Below, in pieces: positions 10,026 through 19,222 of a DNA stretch of 54,990 nt. A program made the translations under genes and the position numbers. The DNA lies in contig CAZILK010000007.1 of assembly GCA_964540135.1 (NCBI GenBank), positions 1-54,990 on the forward strand, read 5' to 3'. The notes beneath the pieces are model-generated. The model did no database searches, was not told the DNA's origin, and worked only from the letters and a program-made list of their open reading frames with translations. Each line of letters opens with the position of its first letter. The first letter of the stretch is position 1. The stretch comes from CAZCAQ01 sp964540135. Its GTDB lineage: Bacteria; Patescibacteriota; WWE3; UBA101185; UBA10185.

Positions 10026-12890
10026 ATGTACAAGCTGGTAGAACCAATAACTAATTTTGCAACTCAAGAGCAAAAGACAAACAAGTTTTGGGAAGATAAT
10101 AAAATATTTGAAAAATCAGTGGACTCAAGGTCAGAGGACAATCTATATGTATTTTACGACGGTCCTCCGTTTATCTCAGGTCTCCCGCATCCAGGCCATC
10201 TTCTTGTGTCAATTGCTAAAGACGTAATCCCAAGATATCAAACTATGAAAGGCAAAAAGGTGGAAAGAGTATGGGGATGGGACGCTCACGGTCTTACTGT
10301 TGAGAATAAAGTTCAAAAGAAACTAGGCATTAAAAAAAGAAGAGATATTGAAAGCTTTGGGCTTGAAGCATTCACCAAAGAGTGCTACGCCTATACATCT
10401 GAAACATCAGCAGAATGGCCTTGGTATATTAAACGAATCGGTAGGTGGGCAGACATGGACAATGCCTATAAAACAATCGATCAAGATTATATGGAATCGG
10501 TAATGTGGGGGTTTAAACAGGTCTACGATAAAGGACTTGTCTACCAAGGAGTTAGAACCTCCATGTACTGCACAACCTGTGGAACGCCTGTTTCAAACTT
10601 TGAAGTTGCAATGGATAACACTTATAAAGATGTTGAGGATCCGGCGGTAACAATAAAGTTTAAAATTAACTCGCAAGGTGAGTTTAACGGAGTATACCTT
10701 CTTGCTTGGACCACAACACCTTGGACTCTTCCTTCAAACAAAGCTTTGGTGGTTGATGCCAAAGAAGATTACGCTATTGTTCAGTACAAAAATGAAAAGC
10801 TTATCTGCGCTCAGAAAAGATTTGAAGAAGTCTTCAAGGGTATGGAAGACATTAAGATACTTAAAACTGTAAAAGGAGAGGATCTTCTTGGGCTCACATA
10901 CGAACCGCTGTTTAACTTCTTTACATCAAATGCAGACAAAGATTTCAGAGTACATGAATTTGAAGGAATGGTTACAACTGATGAAGGAACAGGGATTGTA
11001 CACTCAGCTCCAGGATTCGGATCTGTTGATACCGAGATGGGATACGCAAACGGACTTGAAATCATGCAAAAGATTGATGATGAGGGGAAGTTTGTTGCTG
11101 GTAATAATGGTAAAAATCCTTATGAAGGCATGTACTATTCCAAAGCAAACGAGTTTATTATGGAGGACCTTGCAAAACAAAACGCGGTCTTCAAAAACGA
11201 AACAATCGTTCACAGGTTTCCGTATCACGACAGGTGCTCAACCCTACTCATACAAAGAGCACAAAATTCTTGGTTTATAAATGTTAAGAAAATAAAACCG
11301 GAACTTTTAAAAACAAATGAAAACATTAACTGGATTCCAAACGGTGTAAAACACGGAAGATTTCAACAAGGTATAGAACAAGCACCAGACTGGTGCATAT
11401 CAAGAAGCAGATTCTGGGCAACGCCAATGCCAGTCTGGCAAAGTGAAGATGGGGATATCCATGTTATTGAATCAATTGCTGAGCTTGAAAAGTTGTCCGG
11501 CAGTAAGGTAACTAACCTTCACAGACCATACATTGATGAGATAGCTTTTGTTAAAGACGGGAAGAAATATACCAGAATCCCTGAGGTTCTAGACTCATGG
11601 TTTGATGCGGCAAGTATGCCATTTGCACAGGTTCATTACCCTTTTGAAAACAAAGCTAAATTTGATAAAAACTTTCCCGGTGATTATATTGTTGAATACG
11701 TTGCACAAACAAGAGCATGGTTTTATGTTATGCATGTTTTAACAAACATCATATTTGGTACTAACTCGTTTACCAATGCTATATCAACAGGAACTCTTCT
11801 TGGTAACGATGGCCGTAAGATGAGTAAAACATACGGCAATTTTACAGATCCAAAAGAAATACTTGAGACAATTGGTGGAGATGCAATGCGACTCTTTTTT
11901 ATGGCATCGCCTTTGATGGTTGGTGAAAATGCAAACTTTGATACAACAGAGCTTAAGAATAAATCCAAAAAAGTGCTAAGTCCTTTATGGAATACGCTTA
12001 GATATTTTGTTACATATGCAAATGCCAACAATTGGGATCACACACAACATATAAATAGTGAACACGTAATGGATGCCTGGATACAAGCAAGGTTAAATGA
12101 AACCATTAAGTCAATTGATCAAAATATAGACAAGTATCTTTTGCCTGCAGCAACGATTTCACTTGAATCATTTGTTGACGATCTCTCTAGGTGGTATGTG
12201 CGAAGATCAAGAGATAGAATCTCTGAAGGTAATCTAGAGGCTTTATCAACCCTATATTCTGTCTTGTATACTTTTTCAAAAGCCGCAGCACCAATAATCC
12301 CATTTATTTGTGAGGAGATCTTTTTAACACTTAAAAAAGTTGACGACCAAGAATCAGTACATTTAGAAAAATATCCAGAATATACTTTTGAGTTAAACAG
12401 CGTTCAACAAGATATACTCACACAAATGGATGGTGCAAAAGCTATTAGTGCTCTTGGTAACAGTATTAGAATGACAACCCAAACATCTGTAAAACAACCA
12501 GCATTAAAACTTTATGTTTTAGGAGTTAGTCTTGAAAACAAAGACATTATAGATCTAATAAAAGACGAGCTTAATGTTAAAGAAATAGAATTAGTAAAAG
12601 AAACACTACCAACAGGAGAACAATATAGCGAACCAGTAAGTGCTGGGGGTATTTCTTGTATTATGGATCTAACAGTAACAGAAGAACTTAGACTTGAGGG
12701 CGTTGCAAGAGAGCTTGTCAGAACAATTCAAGAACTTAGGAAAAATGCTAATCTTCAAGTTTCAGATAAGGTTGAGGTTACATTCGAAGAAACAGAAGAT
12801 AACATAAAAGCAGTAGAAGCCTTTGGGGACGAGATAGCAAAAAAGGTAAACGCAACTAAACTAATACCTGGCTCTACAACCAAGATTTAA
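10026..12890 (+). CDS. ileS: Isoleucyl-tRNA synthetase (eukaryote-like type)
   Basis: 954-residue class I synthetase charging tRNA-Ile. HIGH-type signature HPGH at 55-58 after DGPPFISGLP; KMSKT at 598-602; editing-domain strings such as TTDEGTGIVHSAPGFG; anticodon-binding domain with WYVRRSRDR. The sequence around GWDAHGLTVENKV, GRWADMDNAYKT and CTTCGTPVSNFE follows the eukaryotic/archaeal-like IleRS lineage (the lineage associated with mupirocin tolerance) rather than the E. coli lineage, and no bacterial-type C-terminal zinc finger is seen. A TTAAAAT box at about 10009-10015 would leave only a few nt of leader. Flanked by divergent bcp and convergent small gene. Confidence 0.97.
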   Translation: MYKLVEPITNFATQEQKTNKFWEDNKIFEKSVDSRSEDNLYVFYDGPPFISGLPHPGHLLVSIAKDVIPRYQTMKGKKVERVWGWDAHGLTVENKVQKKLGIKKRRDIESFGLEAFTKECYAYTSETSAEWPWYIKRIGRWADMDNAYKTIDQDYMESVMWGFKQVYDKGLVYQGVRTSMYCTTCGTPVSNFEVAMDNTYKDVEDPAVTIKFKINSQGEFNGVYLLAWTTTPWTLPSNKALVVDAKEDYAIVQYKNEKLICAQKRFEEVFKGMEDIKILKTVKGEDLLGLTYEPLFNFFTSNADKDFRVHEFEGMVTTDEGTGIVHSAPGFGSVDTEMGYANGLEIMQKIDDEGKFVAGNNGKNPYEGMYYSKANEFIMEDLAKQNAVFKNETIVHRFPYHDRCSTLLIQRAQNSWFINVKKIKPELLKTNENINWIPNGVKHGRFQQGIEQAPDWCISRSRFWATPMPVWQSEDGDIHVIESIAELEKLSGSKVTNLHRPYIDEIAFVKDGKKYTRIPEVLDSWFDAASMPFAQVHYPFENKAKFDKNFPGDYIVEYVAQTRAWFYVMHVLTNIIFGTNSFTNAISTGTLLGNDGRKMSKTYGNFTDPKEILETIGGDAMRLFFMASPLMVGENANFDTTELKNKSKKVLSPLWNTLRYFVTYANANNWDHTQHINSEHVMDAWIQARLNETIKSIDQNIDKYLLPAATISLESFVDDLSRWYVRRSRDRISEGNLEALSTLYSVLYTFSKAAAPIIPFICEEIFLTLKKVDDQESVHLEKYPEYTFELNSVQQDILTQMDGAKAISALGNSIRMTTQTSVKQPALKLYVLGVSLENKDIIDLIKDELNVKEIELVKETLPTGEQYSEPVSAGGISCIMDLTVTEELRLEGVARELVRTIQELRKNANLQVSDKVEVTFEETEDNIKAVEAFGDEIAKKVNATKLIPGSTTKI

Positions 12891-12907
12891 ACTGTAACAA
12901 GTCCGAT

Positions 12908-13117
12908 TTATTTATGTGCTACTGCGTTTGGGTCGTAACTGGTACTTCCAGAGAATCGACCGTGATCATCTCGAAGATTTATAGTAACAATTCCGTCTCC
13001 TTTTTGAACAGGAGTGTCTTGGCTTGCTACATGGACTGTCTCAGTTTTAGCTGCTGCTAAAGCAGCGAGCTCCTCAGGACTTAATAATGAAAGCTGATCG
13101 GCAGAATGTTTAGTCAT
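12908..13117 (-). CDS. Small hypothetical protein (69 aa)
   Basis: Not recognised. A helical N-terminal half (SADQLSLLSPEELAALAAAK) is followed by a short beta-like stretch (GDGIVTINLRDD) and a flexible tail; no membrane segment or signal peptide. It is supported by a good Shine-Dalgarno sequence (GGAAGGAA, about 7 nt before the ATG at 13117) and by filling the gap between ileS and the aldolase without overlap. No function can be proposed. Confidence 0.6.
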   Translation of the reverse strand: MTKHSADQLSLLSPEELAALAAAKTETVHVASQDTPVQKGDGIVTINLRDDHGRFSGSTSYDPNAVAHK

Positions 13118-13182
13118 TTTAAATTCCTTCCATCTTTATGAACATCTGGATAATGCCATATTGAGGTGGTCTTTGCAAACAG

Positions 13183-14457
13183 CTAAATCGACAAGGCTTT
13201 GAAGTAACCTGTTAATAGTGTTTGGAGATCAGTAAGATCTAGGTTTGCATCCCAAAGCTCTTTTTTAAACTCTCCCCAGCATTTCTTTCTTGTCTTGTAG
13301 ATAAACTGCTCGTCTGACCAGTCTTTTTTTCTTTCGTCTAGTTTCTTATCTAAAATCCAGTTAGACATTGCTTGTTTTAGTTCTTGAGGGAAAGACTTAC
13401 TGTCAAAGATTACATTTTGAATACCTGTTGCAAGATGCACTTCTAAAACTTCGTGTTTTGGAAGCTCGGTAAAAAATCCCATTGGTTGTGTTGAAGCCCC
13501 GTGCTGCACAACTCCCCCAACCTCAAAATTCTGTCTACAAAGTCTGGAAGCAGATAAAAGTAAATCATAATCAACCGTTGCTGGCGCAATACTACCGTCT
13601 CCAAGAACAGTACCACCGTGACTAGTACCAGACTGAATACTTACTTTACTAAGTCCATAATGTGTCTTATCCCAACCTTCATTAAATCCTGTTAAAAATA
13701 CATTGAGCTCTTCAACAGTACTGTTTTTTCCGCCAATATGCCCGATTTCTCCACCAATTGATATTTGAATATCTTTTGGTTCATGAAGTCTTATGTATTT
13801 TGCAAACTCAAGAGTGTACTTAATATTCTCTCGCTGTTGTTCCTCAATTGTTGATGCTGATAAATTAACAAGGGTTGATGAGTCTATATCAATGTTATAA
13901 ACACCATTTTTGATCGCTTCATCAATCAAAGATTTGATAGCTTCAACTTCCCCTTCTGCAATAACACCCTCAGCAGCCGGTTTTGCTTGAAAGTGATCGC
14001 CTTGAATATAAACAGGTCCTGTGTACCCCACACTTAGTGCACCGGCGAGTACGCAAGTTGCGTAACCTTCCCAGTTTTGATCTGTATACCTCATCTCGCT
14101 TCTAGATAACTCAAAGATAAAATGCTTAGTGTTAGTAGCACTTGCTGCCTTAATGATCTCTCCTGCTACAAAGAAGGTAAGCCCTCTGACATTTATTGCA
14201 GGTACAGTAAAATTGTGTGGCAGCGTCTCGTTTGCTCTTTGCCTGTATATGTTATTGATTGAAGCTGGAAAAATACCAACCTGAGAGCAAAAGTCCCAAA
14301 TTACTGTCTTTGCTTCGTTTTTAACAACAGGATCCTGAGTGAAGAGATATTCTTCTACTATGCTTTTAACTACGTTAAAGGGGACAGACTTAACTGTAAG
14401 CATACCCTTGTCGTCTACAAAGGGTGCTATTAGTGTTAAAATTTTAGAAGAAACCAT
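13183..14457 (-). CDS. Class II (zinc) ketose-bisphosphate aldolase-like protein
   Basis: 424 residues from the chosen ATG. The class II fructose/tagatose-bisphosphate aldolase signature is present in order: QGDHF (metal His), YNIDIDSS (catalytic-Asp region), GGEIGHIGG (metal Glu), SGTSHGG (metal His), VVQHGAS (metal His) and HLATGIQN (phosphate-binding loop). The usual enzyme is 280-350 residues; this one has about 65 extra N-terminal and 45 extra C-terminal residues. Likely reaction: fructose-1,6-bisphosphate to DHAP plus glyceraldehyde-3-phosphate, consistent with divergent zwf-gnd-pgi. An in-frame ATG at 14556 would add a hydrophobic leader that is only the antisense of the DUF192 membrane helix; the 14457 start has TATACT exactly 6 nt upstream, so it is preferred. 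Confidence 0.82.
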   Translation of the reverse strand: MVSSKILTLIAPFVDDKGMLTVKSVPFNVVKSIVEEYLFTQDPVVKNEAKTVIWDFCSQVGIFPASINNIYRQRANETLPHNFTVPAINVRGLTFFVAGEIIKAASATNTKHFIFELSRSEMRYTDQNWEGYATCVLAGALSVGYTGPVYIQGDHFQAKPAAEGVIAEGEVEAIKSLIDEAIKNGVYNIDIDSSTLVNLSASTIEEQQRENIKYTLEFAKYIRLHEPKDIQISIGGEIGHIGGKNSTVEELNVFLTGFNEGWDKTHYGLSKVSIQSGTSHGGTVLGDGSIAPATVDYDLLLSASRLCRQNFEVGGVVQHGASTQPMGFFTELPKHEVLEVHLATGIQNVIFDSKSFPQELKQAMSNWILDKKLDERKKDWSDEQFIYKTRKKCWGEFKKELWDANLDLTDLQTLLTGYFKALSI

Positions 14458-14473
14458 AGAAAAAGTATAAAGT

Positions 14474-14977
14474 ATGAAAGGACTTACTACCACCATTACT
14501 CCAACAACAATACTTATTGTAATAGCAGTTGTTTTCTTTGTCTGGTTTTTTGCCAAGTCATCAAAAATCCCAAAATTTGCCCCAAACCCCTCCGGAACTT
14601 ATGTTGAATTTTTAAACTCAAACGCTCCTAAAGTTTTGGTTGAAATTGCAGACACTGAAGCAAAGAGAGCAAAGGGATTAATGTTTAGAACAAGCCTTCC
14701 AGAAAATTCTGGCATGTTTTTCATATTCCCTTTTAGCAGTAAGTACGCTTTTTGGATGGCAAACACAAAAATCCCTCTTGATATTATTTGGCTTGATGAA
14801 AATTTCACAATTGTTGATATTAGTAAAAACACACCGCCATGTACTGAAACTGGAGCTATCAAATCACTATGTACGACCTACCCACCAAAAGCAAAAGCTA
14901 GATATGTTCTTGAGGTTAACGGTGGTTTTTGTGACAAATACTTAATTAAAATCTCGGATAAACTAAGGCTTTTGTGA
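14474..14977 (+). CDS. DUF192 family membrane-anchored protein
   Basis: 167 residues: one N-terminal transmembrane helix (about 11-27) and an extracytoplasmic DUF192 domain with the family strings AKGLMFRTSLPENSGMFFIF, FWMANTKIPLDIIW and ARYVLEVNGG. DUF192 is a small beta-barrel family of unclear function, often secreted in bacteria and archaea. Its stop overlaps the GTG start of zwf (GTGA at 14974-14977), so the two are translationally coupled. It is divergent from the aldolase with only 16 nt between the start codons. Confidence 0.9.
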   Translation: MKGLTTTITPTTILIVIAVVFFVWFFAKSSKIPKFAPNPSGTYVEFLNSNAPKVLVEIADTEAKRAKGLMFRTSLPENSGMFFIFPFSSKYAFWMANTKIPLDIIWLDENFTIVDISKNTPPCTETGAIKSLCTTYPPKAKARYVLEVNGGFCDKYLIKISDKLRLL

Positions 14978-16407
14978 ATACGGGTTTTCCAACAATTCTA
15001 ATTCTTTTTGGTATTACAGGGGATCTGTGTAAAACAAAGATTATTCCATCTCTTTATAGATTATATAACAAAGGCTTGTTACCTAACCTATTTACAGTAT
15101 TTGGCTTTGCACGAAGAGATTTAACTCAAGAACAGCTGAATGATTTAATCCTTGATGCCCTAAAGTCAAATCCAGGAATTGATATGGCTAACGGAAACAT
15201 TTCTAGTTTCCTGAAAATCTTTAACTATCACCTTGGAAACTTTGACAATCTCGCGGACTTTACAAGCCTTGCTGCAAAGCTGGGTCTTGTTGATAACACA
15301 TGGAATACCTGCGCCAATAAGCTATTTTATTTATCGGTACCCCCAAGCTACTACAAAGCTTTAATCAAAAATCTGCATGACTCTTTATTAACTAAACCCT
15401 GTGGACCAAACGAAGGTTGGACCAGAGTTATTGTAGAAAAGCCATTTGGGCAAAACAAAGATACTGCTATGGAACTAGATGCTAGCCTTGGAAAAATGTT
15501 TAAAGAAGAACAAATATATAGAATCGATCATTATCTTGCCAAAGAAATAATGCAAAATATTTTAGCATTTAGATTTTCAAACAACCTCTTGGAGGATAGT
15601 TGGAACTATAAAACAGTTGAGCAAATTAAGATTAGGTTTCTTGAAAACGAAACCGTTGACACAAGAGGTGCTTTTTATGACGGCATTGGAGCTCTCAGAG
15701 ATGTTGGTCAAAACCATTTACTTCAAATGCTTGCCCTCACAACCATGGAACAACCCCAAAGCTTTTCAGGAGACGATGTTAGAATAAAAAGAGAAGAACT
15801 GCTCTCACAGCTAGAGCCTCTTACTGATACTCAGATTAAGACTCAGTCTTTTAAAGCTCAGTACTTAGGATTTACCAAAACACAAGGTGTAAAACCAAAC
15901 TCAACCACTGAAACATATTTTAAACTTATAACTACATTAAAGTCCCCAAGATGGCAGGGTGTCCCAATTACACTTGAAGCAGGAAAGGGACTTAAAACTC
16001 CTAGAAAAGAGATAAAGCTTATCTTTAAACCAGTGAACTCTGCAATAACAAGCCTAACTGATGGTCTCGACTACAAGAACCGGGTCGTTATCAATCTAGA
16101 AACGGGGGAAGAAGGCATAAACATAAGGTTTTGGGCTAAAAAACCGGGACTTAAATTTGAGTTTGAAGAAAGAGATTTTGACTTTGACTTTCATCAAAGC
16201 CGAAACATTAAAGACATGATCGAAGACTACGAGAAGCTTTTAAACGATGCTATTTCCGGTAATCAAGAGTTGTTTATAACCACAAAAGAAGCTCAAAACT
16301 CATGGGAATTTATCGACTCTATTATAGAGGCTTGGGACAAAAACTCAGTTAAGCTCTATAATTATGAACAAGGCTCAAATGAAATCTTGGCGAAACCTTC
16401 ATTTTAA
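14974..16407 (+). CDS. zwf: Glucose-6-phosphate 1-dehydrogenase
   Basis: 477 residues, complete. It oxidises glucose-6-phosphate to 6-phosphogluconolactone, making NADPH at the entry to the oxidative pentose phosphate pathway. The N-terminal dinucleotide fold FGITGDLCKTKIIPSLY varies the usual GASGDL(A/T)xRKLxPALY. The substrate-binding/catalytic RIDHYLAKE lies at about 183-191, followed by the family's DVGQNHLLQMLAL. GTG start overlapping the DUF192 stop by 4 nt. Followed 24 nt later by gnd, but no lactonase gene (pgl) lies in the block. Confidence 0.96.
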   Translation: MNTGFPTILILFGITGDLCKTKIIPSLYRLYNKGLLPNLFTVFGFARRDLTQEQLNDLILDALKSNPGIDMANGNISSFLKIFNYHLGNFDNLADFTSLAAKLGLVDNTWNTCANKLFYLSVPPSYYKALIKNLHDSLLTKPCGPNEGWTRVIVEKPFGQNKDTAMELDASLGKMFKEEQIYRIDHYLAKEIMQNILAFRFSNNLLEDSWNYKTVEQIKIRFLENETVDTRGAFYDGIGALRDVGQNHLLQMLALTTMEQPQSFSGDDVRIKREELLSQLEPLTDTQIKTQSFKAQYLGFTKTQGVKPNSTTETYFKLITTLKSPRWQGVPITLEAGKGLKTPRKEIKLIFKPVNSAITSLTDGLDYKNRVVINLETGEEGINIRFWAKKPGLKFEFEERDFDFDFHQSRNIKDMIEDYEKLLNDAISGNQELFITTKEAQNSWEFIDSIIEAWDKNSVKLYNYEQGSNEILAKPSF

Positions 16408-16431
16408 AACAGGTCTTTTGAGCCAAAAAAT

Positions 16432-17358
16432 ATGACTGCACTGCCCAAAAAACAAATAGGAATAATTGGTCTTGGAAAAATGGGGGAAGCTATCGCTCTT
16501 CATCTTAACGAACAAGGTTGGGAAGTAAGTGGACATGATTCATTTTTAAAAAAAGCAGCGCTTCTTGAAGACTCAGGTATAAAAAGCTGTAAGACTGTTA
16601 AAGAACTTGTTGTGTCTTTAGATAGACCGCGAACAGTTTGGGTTATGGTTCCAGCCGGAGAACCAGTACAACAAGTTATGTTTGGCCCTCAAGGACTAAT
16701 CCATTATTTAGAACCAGATGACATTGTTATTGATGGTGGTAATTCATACTTTGAAGATTCTGTAGTTACAGGAAAATTACTCTTTGAAAAAAAGATAAAT
16801 TTTCTTGATGTCGGTGTGTCGAATGGTACAGAAGGAGCAAGACACGGGGCCTGCTTAATGGTCGGCGGACATAAAGAAGTTTACTCGCATCTTGAAGAGC
16901 TCTTTAGAGATCTTGGTATTCAAAATGGTTATGCGCACCTTGGACCAATTGGCTCCGGGCATTTCATTAAAATGATACATAACGGTATAGAATACGGTTT
17001 TATGCAAGCAATTGCTGAAGGCTTTGATGTAATAAAAAATAGCAAAGAATATAAGTTTGACCTGTGGCAAATTGCCAATCTTTACAATCACGGATCTCTG
17101 CTTGAATCAAAACTCATGGAGTGTATGGGAAAAGCATTTGATAAATTCGGCAATGAACTTGCAGAAATTGAAGGAAAAGCAGTAGGACTTGGTGAAGGTG
17201 AGTGGACAAAAAACTACGGAGAAAAGGTAAATGTAACTACACCAGCAATCAAAGCAGCTCTTGACCTTAGAGAGGAGTCAAGACAAAGGCCTAATTTTCA
17301 AGGCAAGATAATTATGGCGCTTAGAAATGTTTTCGGAGGTCATCCAATTAATCCATGA
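16432..17358 (+). CDS. gnd: 6-phosphogluconate dehydrogenase, short (GndA/YqeC-like) type
   Basis: 308 residues, the shorter decarboxylating form (about 300 versus 470 in the E. coli enzyme). It converts 6-phosphogluconate to ribulose-5-phosphate and CO2 with reduction of NAD(P). Rossmann motif GLGKMG at about 13-18, VWVMVPAG, DIVIDGGNSYFEDS, and the catalytic Lys segment GHFIKMIHNGIEYGFMQ are all present. Its stop overlaps the pgi start (ATGA at 17355-17358). Coenzyme preference cannot be decided from sequence here. Confidence 0.95.
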   Translation: MTALPKKQIGIIGLGKMGEAIALHLNEQGWEVSGHDSFLKKAALLEDSGIKSCKTVKELVVSLDRPRTVWVMVPAGEPVQQVMFGPQGLIHYLEPDDIVIDGGNSYFEDSVVTGKLLFEKKINFLDVGVSNGTEGARHGACLMVGGHKEVYSHLEELFRDLGIQNGYAHLGPIGSGHFIKMIHNGIEYGFMQAIAEGFDVIKNSKEYKFDLWQIANLYNHGSLLESKLMECMGKAFDKFGNELAEIEGKAVGLGEGEWTKNYGEKVNVTTPAIKAALDLREESRQRPNFQGKIIMALRNVFGGHPINP

Positions 17359-18614
17359 ATTTTAACTACAGCCACTGCCAAATAAAAGATCACGCCATCA
17401 AAGCTTCTGTTATATTACTTAGTGATTACAAGAACTACCTTCTGTCATTAAGGAACGAACAAAAATATGAAGTTCCACAAAGCAGTATTAGACTTCCATT
17501 TGACGAGGAAAATATCTCATCGGTAATAGAGCTCAAAGAAAAACTAGTATCAACTGCTCTTAAATATGTGGTTGTTGTTGGAATTGGAGGTTCAAACCTT
17601 GGTGCTAAAGCAGTATATGATGCGCTTTTTGGCTATGGGGATATCTTTGAAGAAGACCGTCATCCAAAAATCGTTTTTCTTGAAACTTTAAATGCAGCTT
17701 ATACAAAAAAGGCTTTAAAAAAGCTCTCGCACGAAATTAAGCATGAGGATGAGATCATAGCAGTTATAATTACAAAATCAGGTACTACAGCTGAAACTCT
17801 TGTTAACTATGAGATATTAGAAGAAGCAATTCCCCTTGTTAAACAAAGAACGGTGTATATCGCAAACGAAGACGCGCCGTTAACTTTCCTTGCAAGAAAA
17901 AGAGGACTACCCCACTTGGTAATTCAAAAGCCGGTATCAGGAAGGTTTTCGATATTTTCACCAGCCGGTCTATTCCCTCTAGCATGTGCCGGCATTGATG
18001 TCATTGACCTCCTTGAAGGCGGCATGAGTGCAATTGAAGATCATCTCGTATCAGACAGTATAGCTATTTCTGCTAACTCAATTCTCGCGCACTACCGTAA
18101 CGGTAAAATTATTAATGAAAATTTTTTCTTTGACTCTCGCCTTGAATCTATGGGAAAGTGGCAAAGACAGCTAACAGCCGAAAGTCTTGGAAAAGAAAGT
18201 ATTTTTGGTGCAAGAGAAGGTATTAACCCATCATTTAGTATTGGAACAACTGATCTTCATTCAATGTTCCAGTTGTTTCTTGGAGGACCTCAAGTAAGAT
18301 TCTTTAATCTTGTTAACATAGCTCACCTTGAAAGAAATTCATTCTCAAAAGCTAATATTACAAACACTAAGATAAACAGCCACTCTGATACCGAGCTCCT
18401 AAAAGACATCTATAGAAATTTTAAAAATACTTTCACAGAAAAAGGCATTCCATTTACGGAGCTTGTGCTTGATAGTGTTTCCGAAAAAGAACTTGGCGCA
18501 TATATGCAGTTTAAAATGATCGAAACCATGTTTCTTGGTAAGCTCTTACAGGTAAATGCATTTGATCAACCAAATGTCGAAAGTTATAAAAAACAAACCC
18601 ATGACCATATTTGA
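17355..18614 (+). CDS. pgi: Glucose-6-phosphate isomerase
   Basis: 419 residues, at the short end for bacterial PGI. It interconverts glucose-6-phosphate and fructose-6-phosphate, linking glycolysis/gluconeogenesis to zwf. Sugar-phosphate isomerase (SIS) motifs: VVVGIGGSNLGAKAVYDAL, ITKSGTTAETLVNYEIL, and the distal FSIGTTDLHSMFQLFLGGPQ segment; the C-terminus has the usual VNAFDQPNVESYK. The start overlaps gnd by 4 nt and the end overlaps the cyclase-family start by 14 nt, giving a strongly coupled operon. Confidence 0.95.
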   Translation: MNFNYSHCQIKDHAIKASVILLSDYKNYLLSLRNEQKYEVPQSSIRLPFDEENISSVIELKEKLVSTALKYVVVVGIGGSNLGAKAVYDALFGYGDIFEEDRHPKIVFLETLNAAYTKKALKKLSHEIKHEDEIIAVIITKSGTTAETLVNYEILEEAIPLVKQRTVYIANEDAPLTFLARKRGLPHLVIQKPVSGRFSIFSPAGLFPLACAGIDVIDLLEGGMSAIEDHLVSDSIAISANSILAHYRNGKIINENFFFDSRLESMGKWQRQLTAESLGKESIFGAREGINPSFSIGTTDLHSMFQLFLGGPQVRFFNLVNIAHLERNSFSKANITNTKINSHSDTELLKDIYRNFKNTFTEKGIPFTELVLDSVSEKELGAYMQFKMIETMFLGKLLQVNAFDQPNVESYKKQTHDHI

Positions 18615-19218
18615 TATATCCCTACCTCTTAAAAACGGCATGATTGTTTACCCAAACAATCCTGATTTTACACTAGAAAAGATGTCAACTGGCCACTCGA
18701 CTATCTCAAAAATAACCATGGGAACTCACACTGGAACACACTTTGATTTTCCAAAACACGTTATAGAGGACGGCAAATCGTCCTCCGATTTTTTTGAACA
18801 TAACCAAATCTTTTTTCAAGAATGCCAAGTGCTTGACATGACTGACGCTGTTGACAAAATAACCGATGCAGATTTAAAACAAAAACAAATAACAACAAAA
18901 GTTGTTTTGCTAAAAACTAAAAATTCTCTTACTGGCTATGAATTCTTCCGTGAAGATTATATATATCTGGATAGAAGCGCAGCCCAATACCTTGACCAGC
19001 TTAATCTACAGATTGTTGGTATTGATTTTCTTTCAGTCAAACAAGCAGGGAGCGTTGATAATTCGGCACACACTGTGCTTCTTAAAAAAGATATTTTAAT
19101 CCTCGAGGGTATAAATTTAGCTAGTGTTGAAGAAGGTAATTACTTTTTTTGTGGTTTCCCGCTAAAAATAGCGGGAGCTGATGGAGCCCCCGCTAGAGTT
19201 GTTTTAATAGATCAGTAA
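18601..19218 (+). CDS. Cyclase-family (kynurenine formamidase-like) metal hydrolase
   Basis: 205 residues. The family metal-binding signature is intact: MGTHTGTHFDFPKHVIE (HxGTHxDxPxH), and the late VGIDFLSV and NSAHTVLL strings match the fold. Members are Mn/Zn hydrolases of formamides, lactones or cyclic amides; the substrate here is unknown. The start is placed at the ATG at 18601, inside the pgi 3' end; an upstream in-frame ATG at 18556 lies deep in pgi and is unlikely. As last gene of the zwf-gnd-pgi operon, which lacks a lactonase gene, it could hydrolyse 6-phosphogluconolactone; that is a hypothesis from context only. Confidence 0.88.
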   Translation: MTIFDISLPLKNGMIVYPNNPDFTLEKMSTGHSTISKITMGTHTGTHFDFPKHVIEDGKSSSDFFEHNQIFFQECQVLDMTDAVDKITDADLKQKQITTKVVLLKTKNSLTGYEFFREDYIYLDRSAAQYLDQLNLQIVGIDFLSVKQAGSVDNSAHTVLLKKDILILEGINLASVEEGNYFFCGFPLKIAGADGAPARVVLIDQ

Positions 19219-19222
19219 TTTG

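Noticed and set aside
14458..14556. N-terminal extension of the aldolase with a hydrophobic helix
   Set aside because: It overlaps the DUF192 coding sequence and its hydrophobicity mirrors the membrane helix on the other strand; the 14457 start has a -10 box at the standard spacing.
19158..19177. Hairpin CCCGCTA-AAAA-TAGCGGG near the end of the cyclase-family gene
   Set aside because: It lies inside conserved coding sequence and has no T-tract after it, so it is not called as a terminator.
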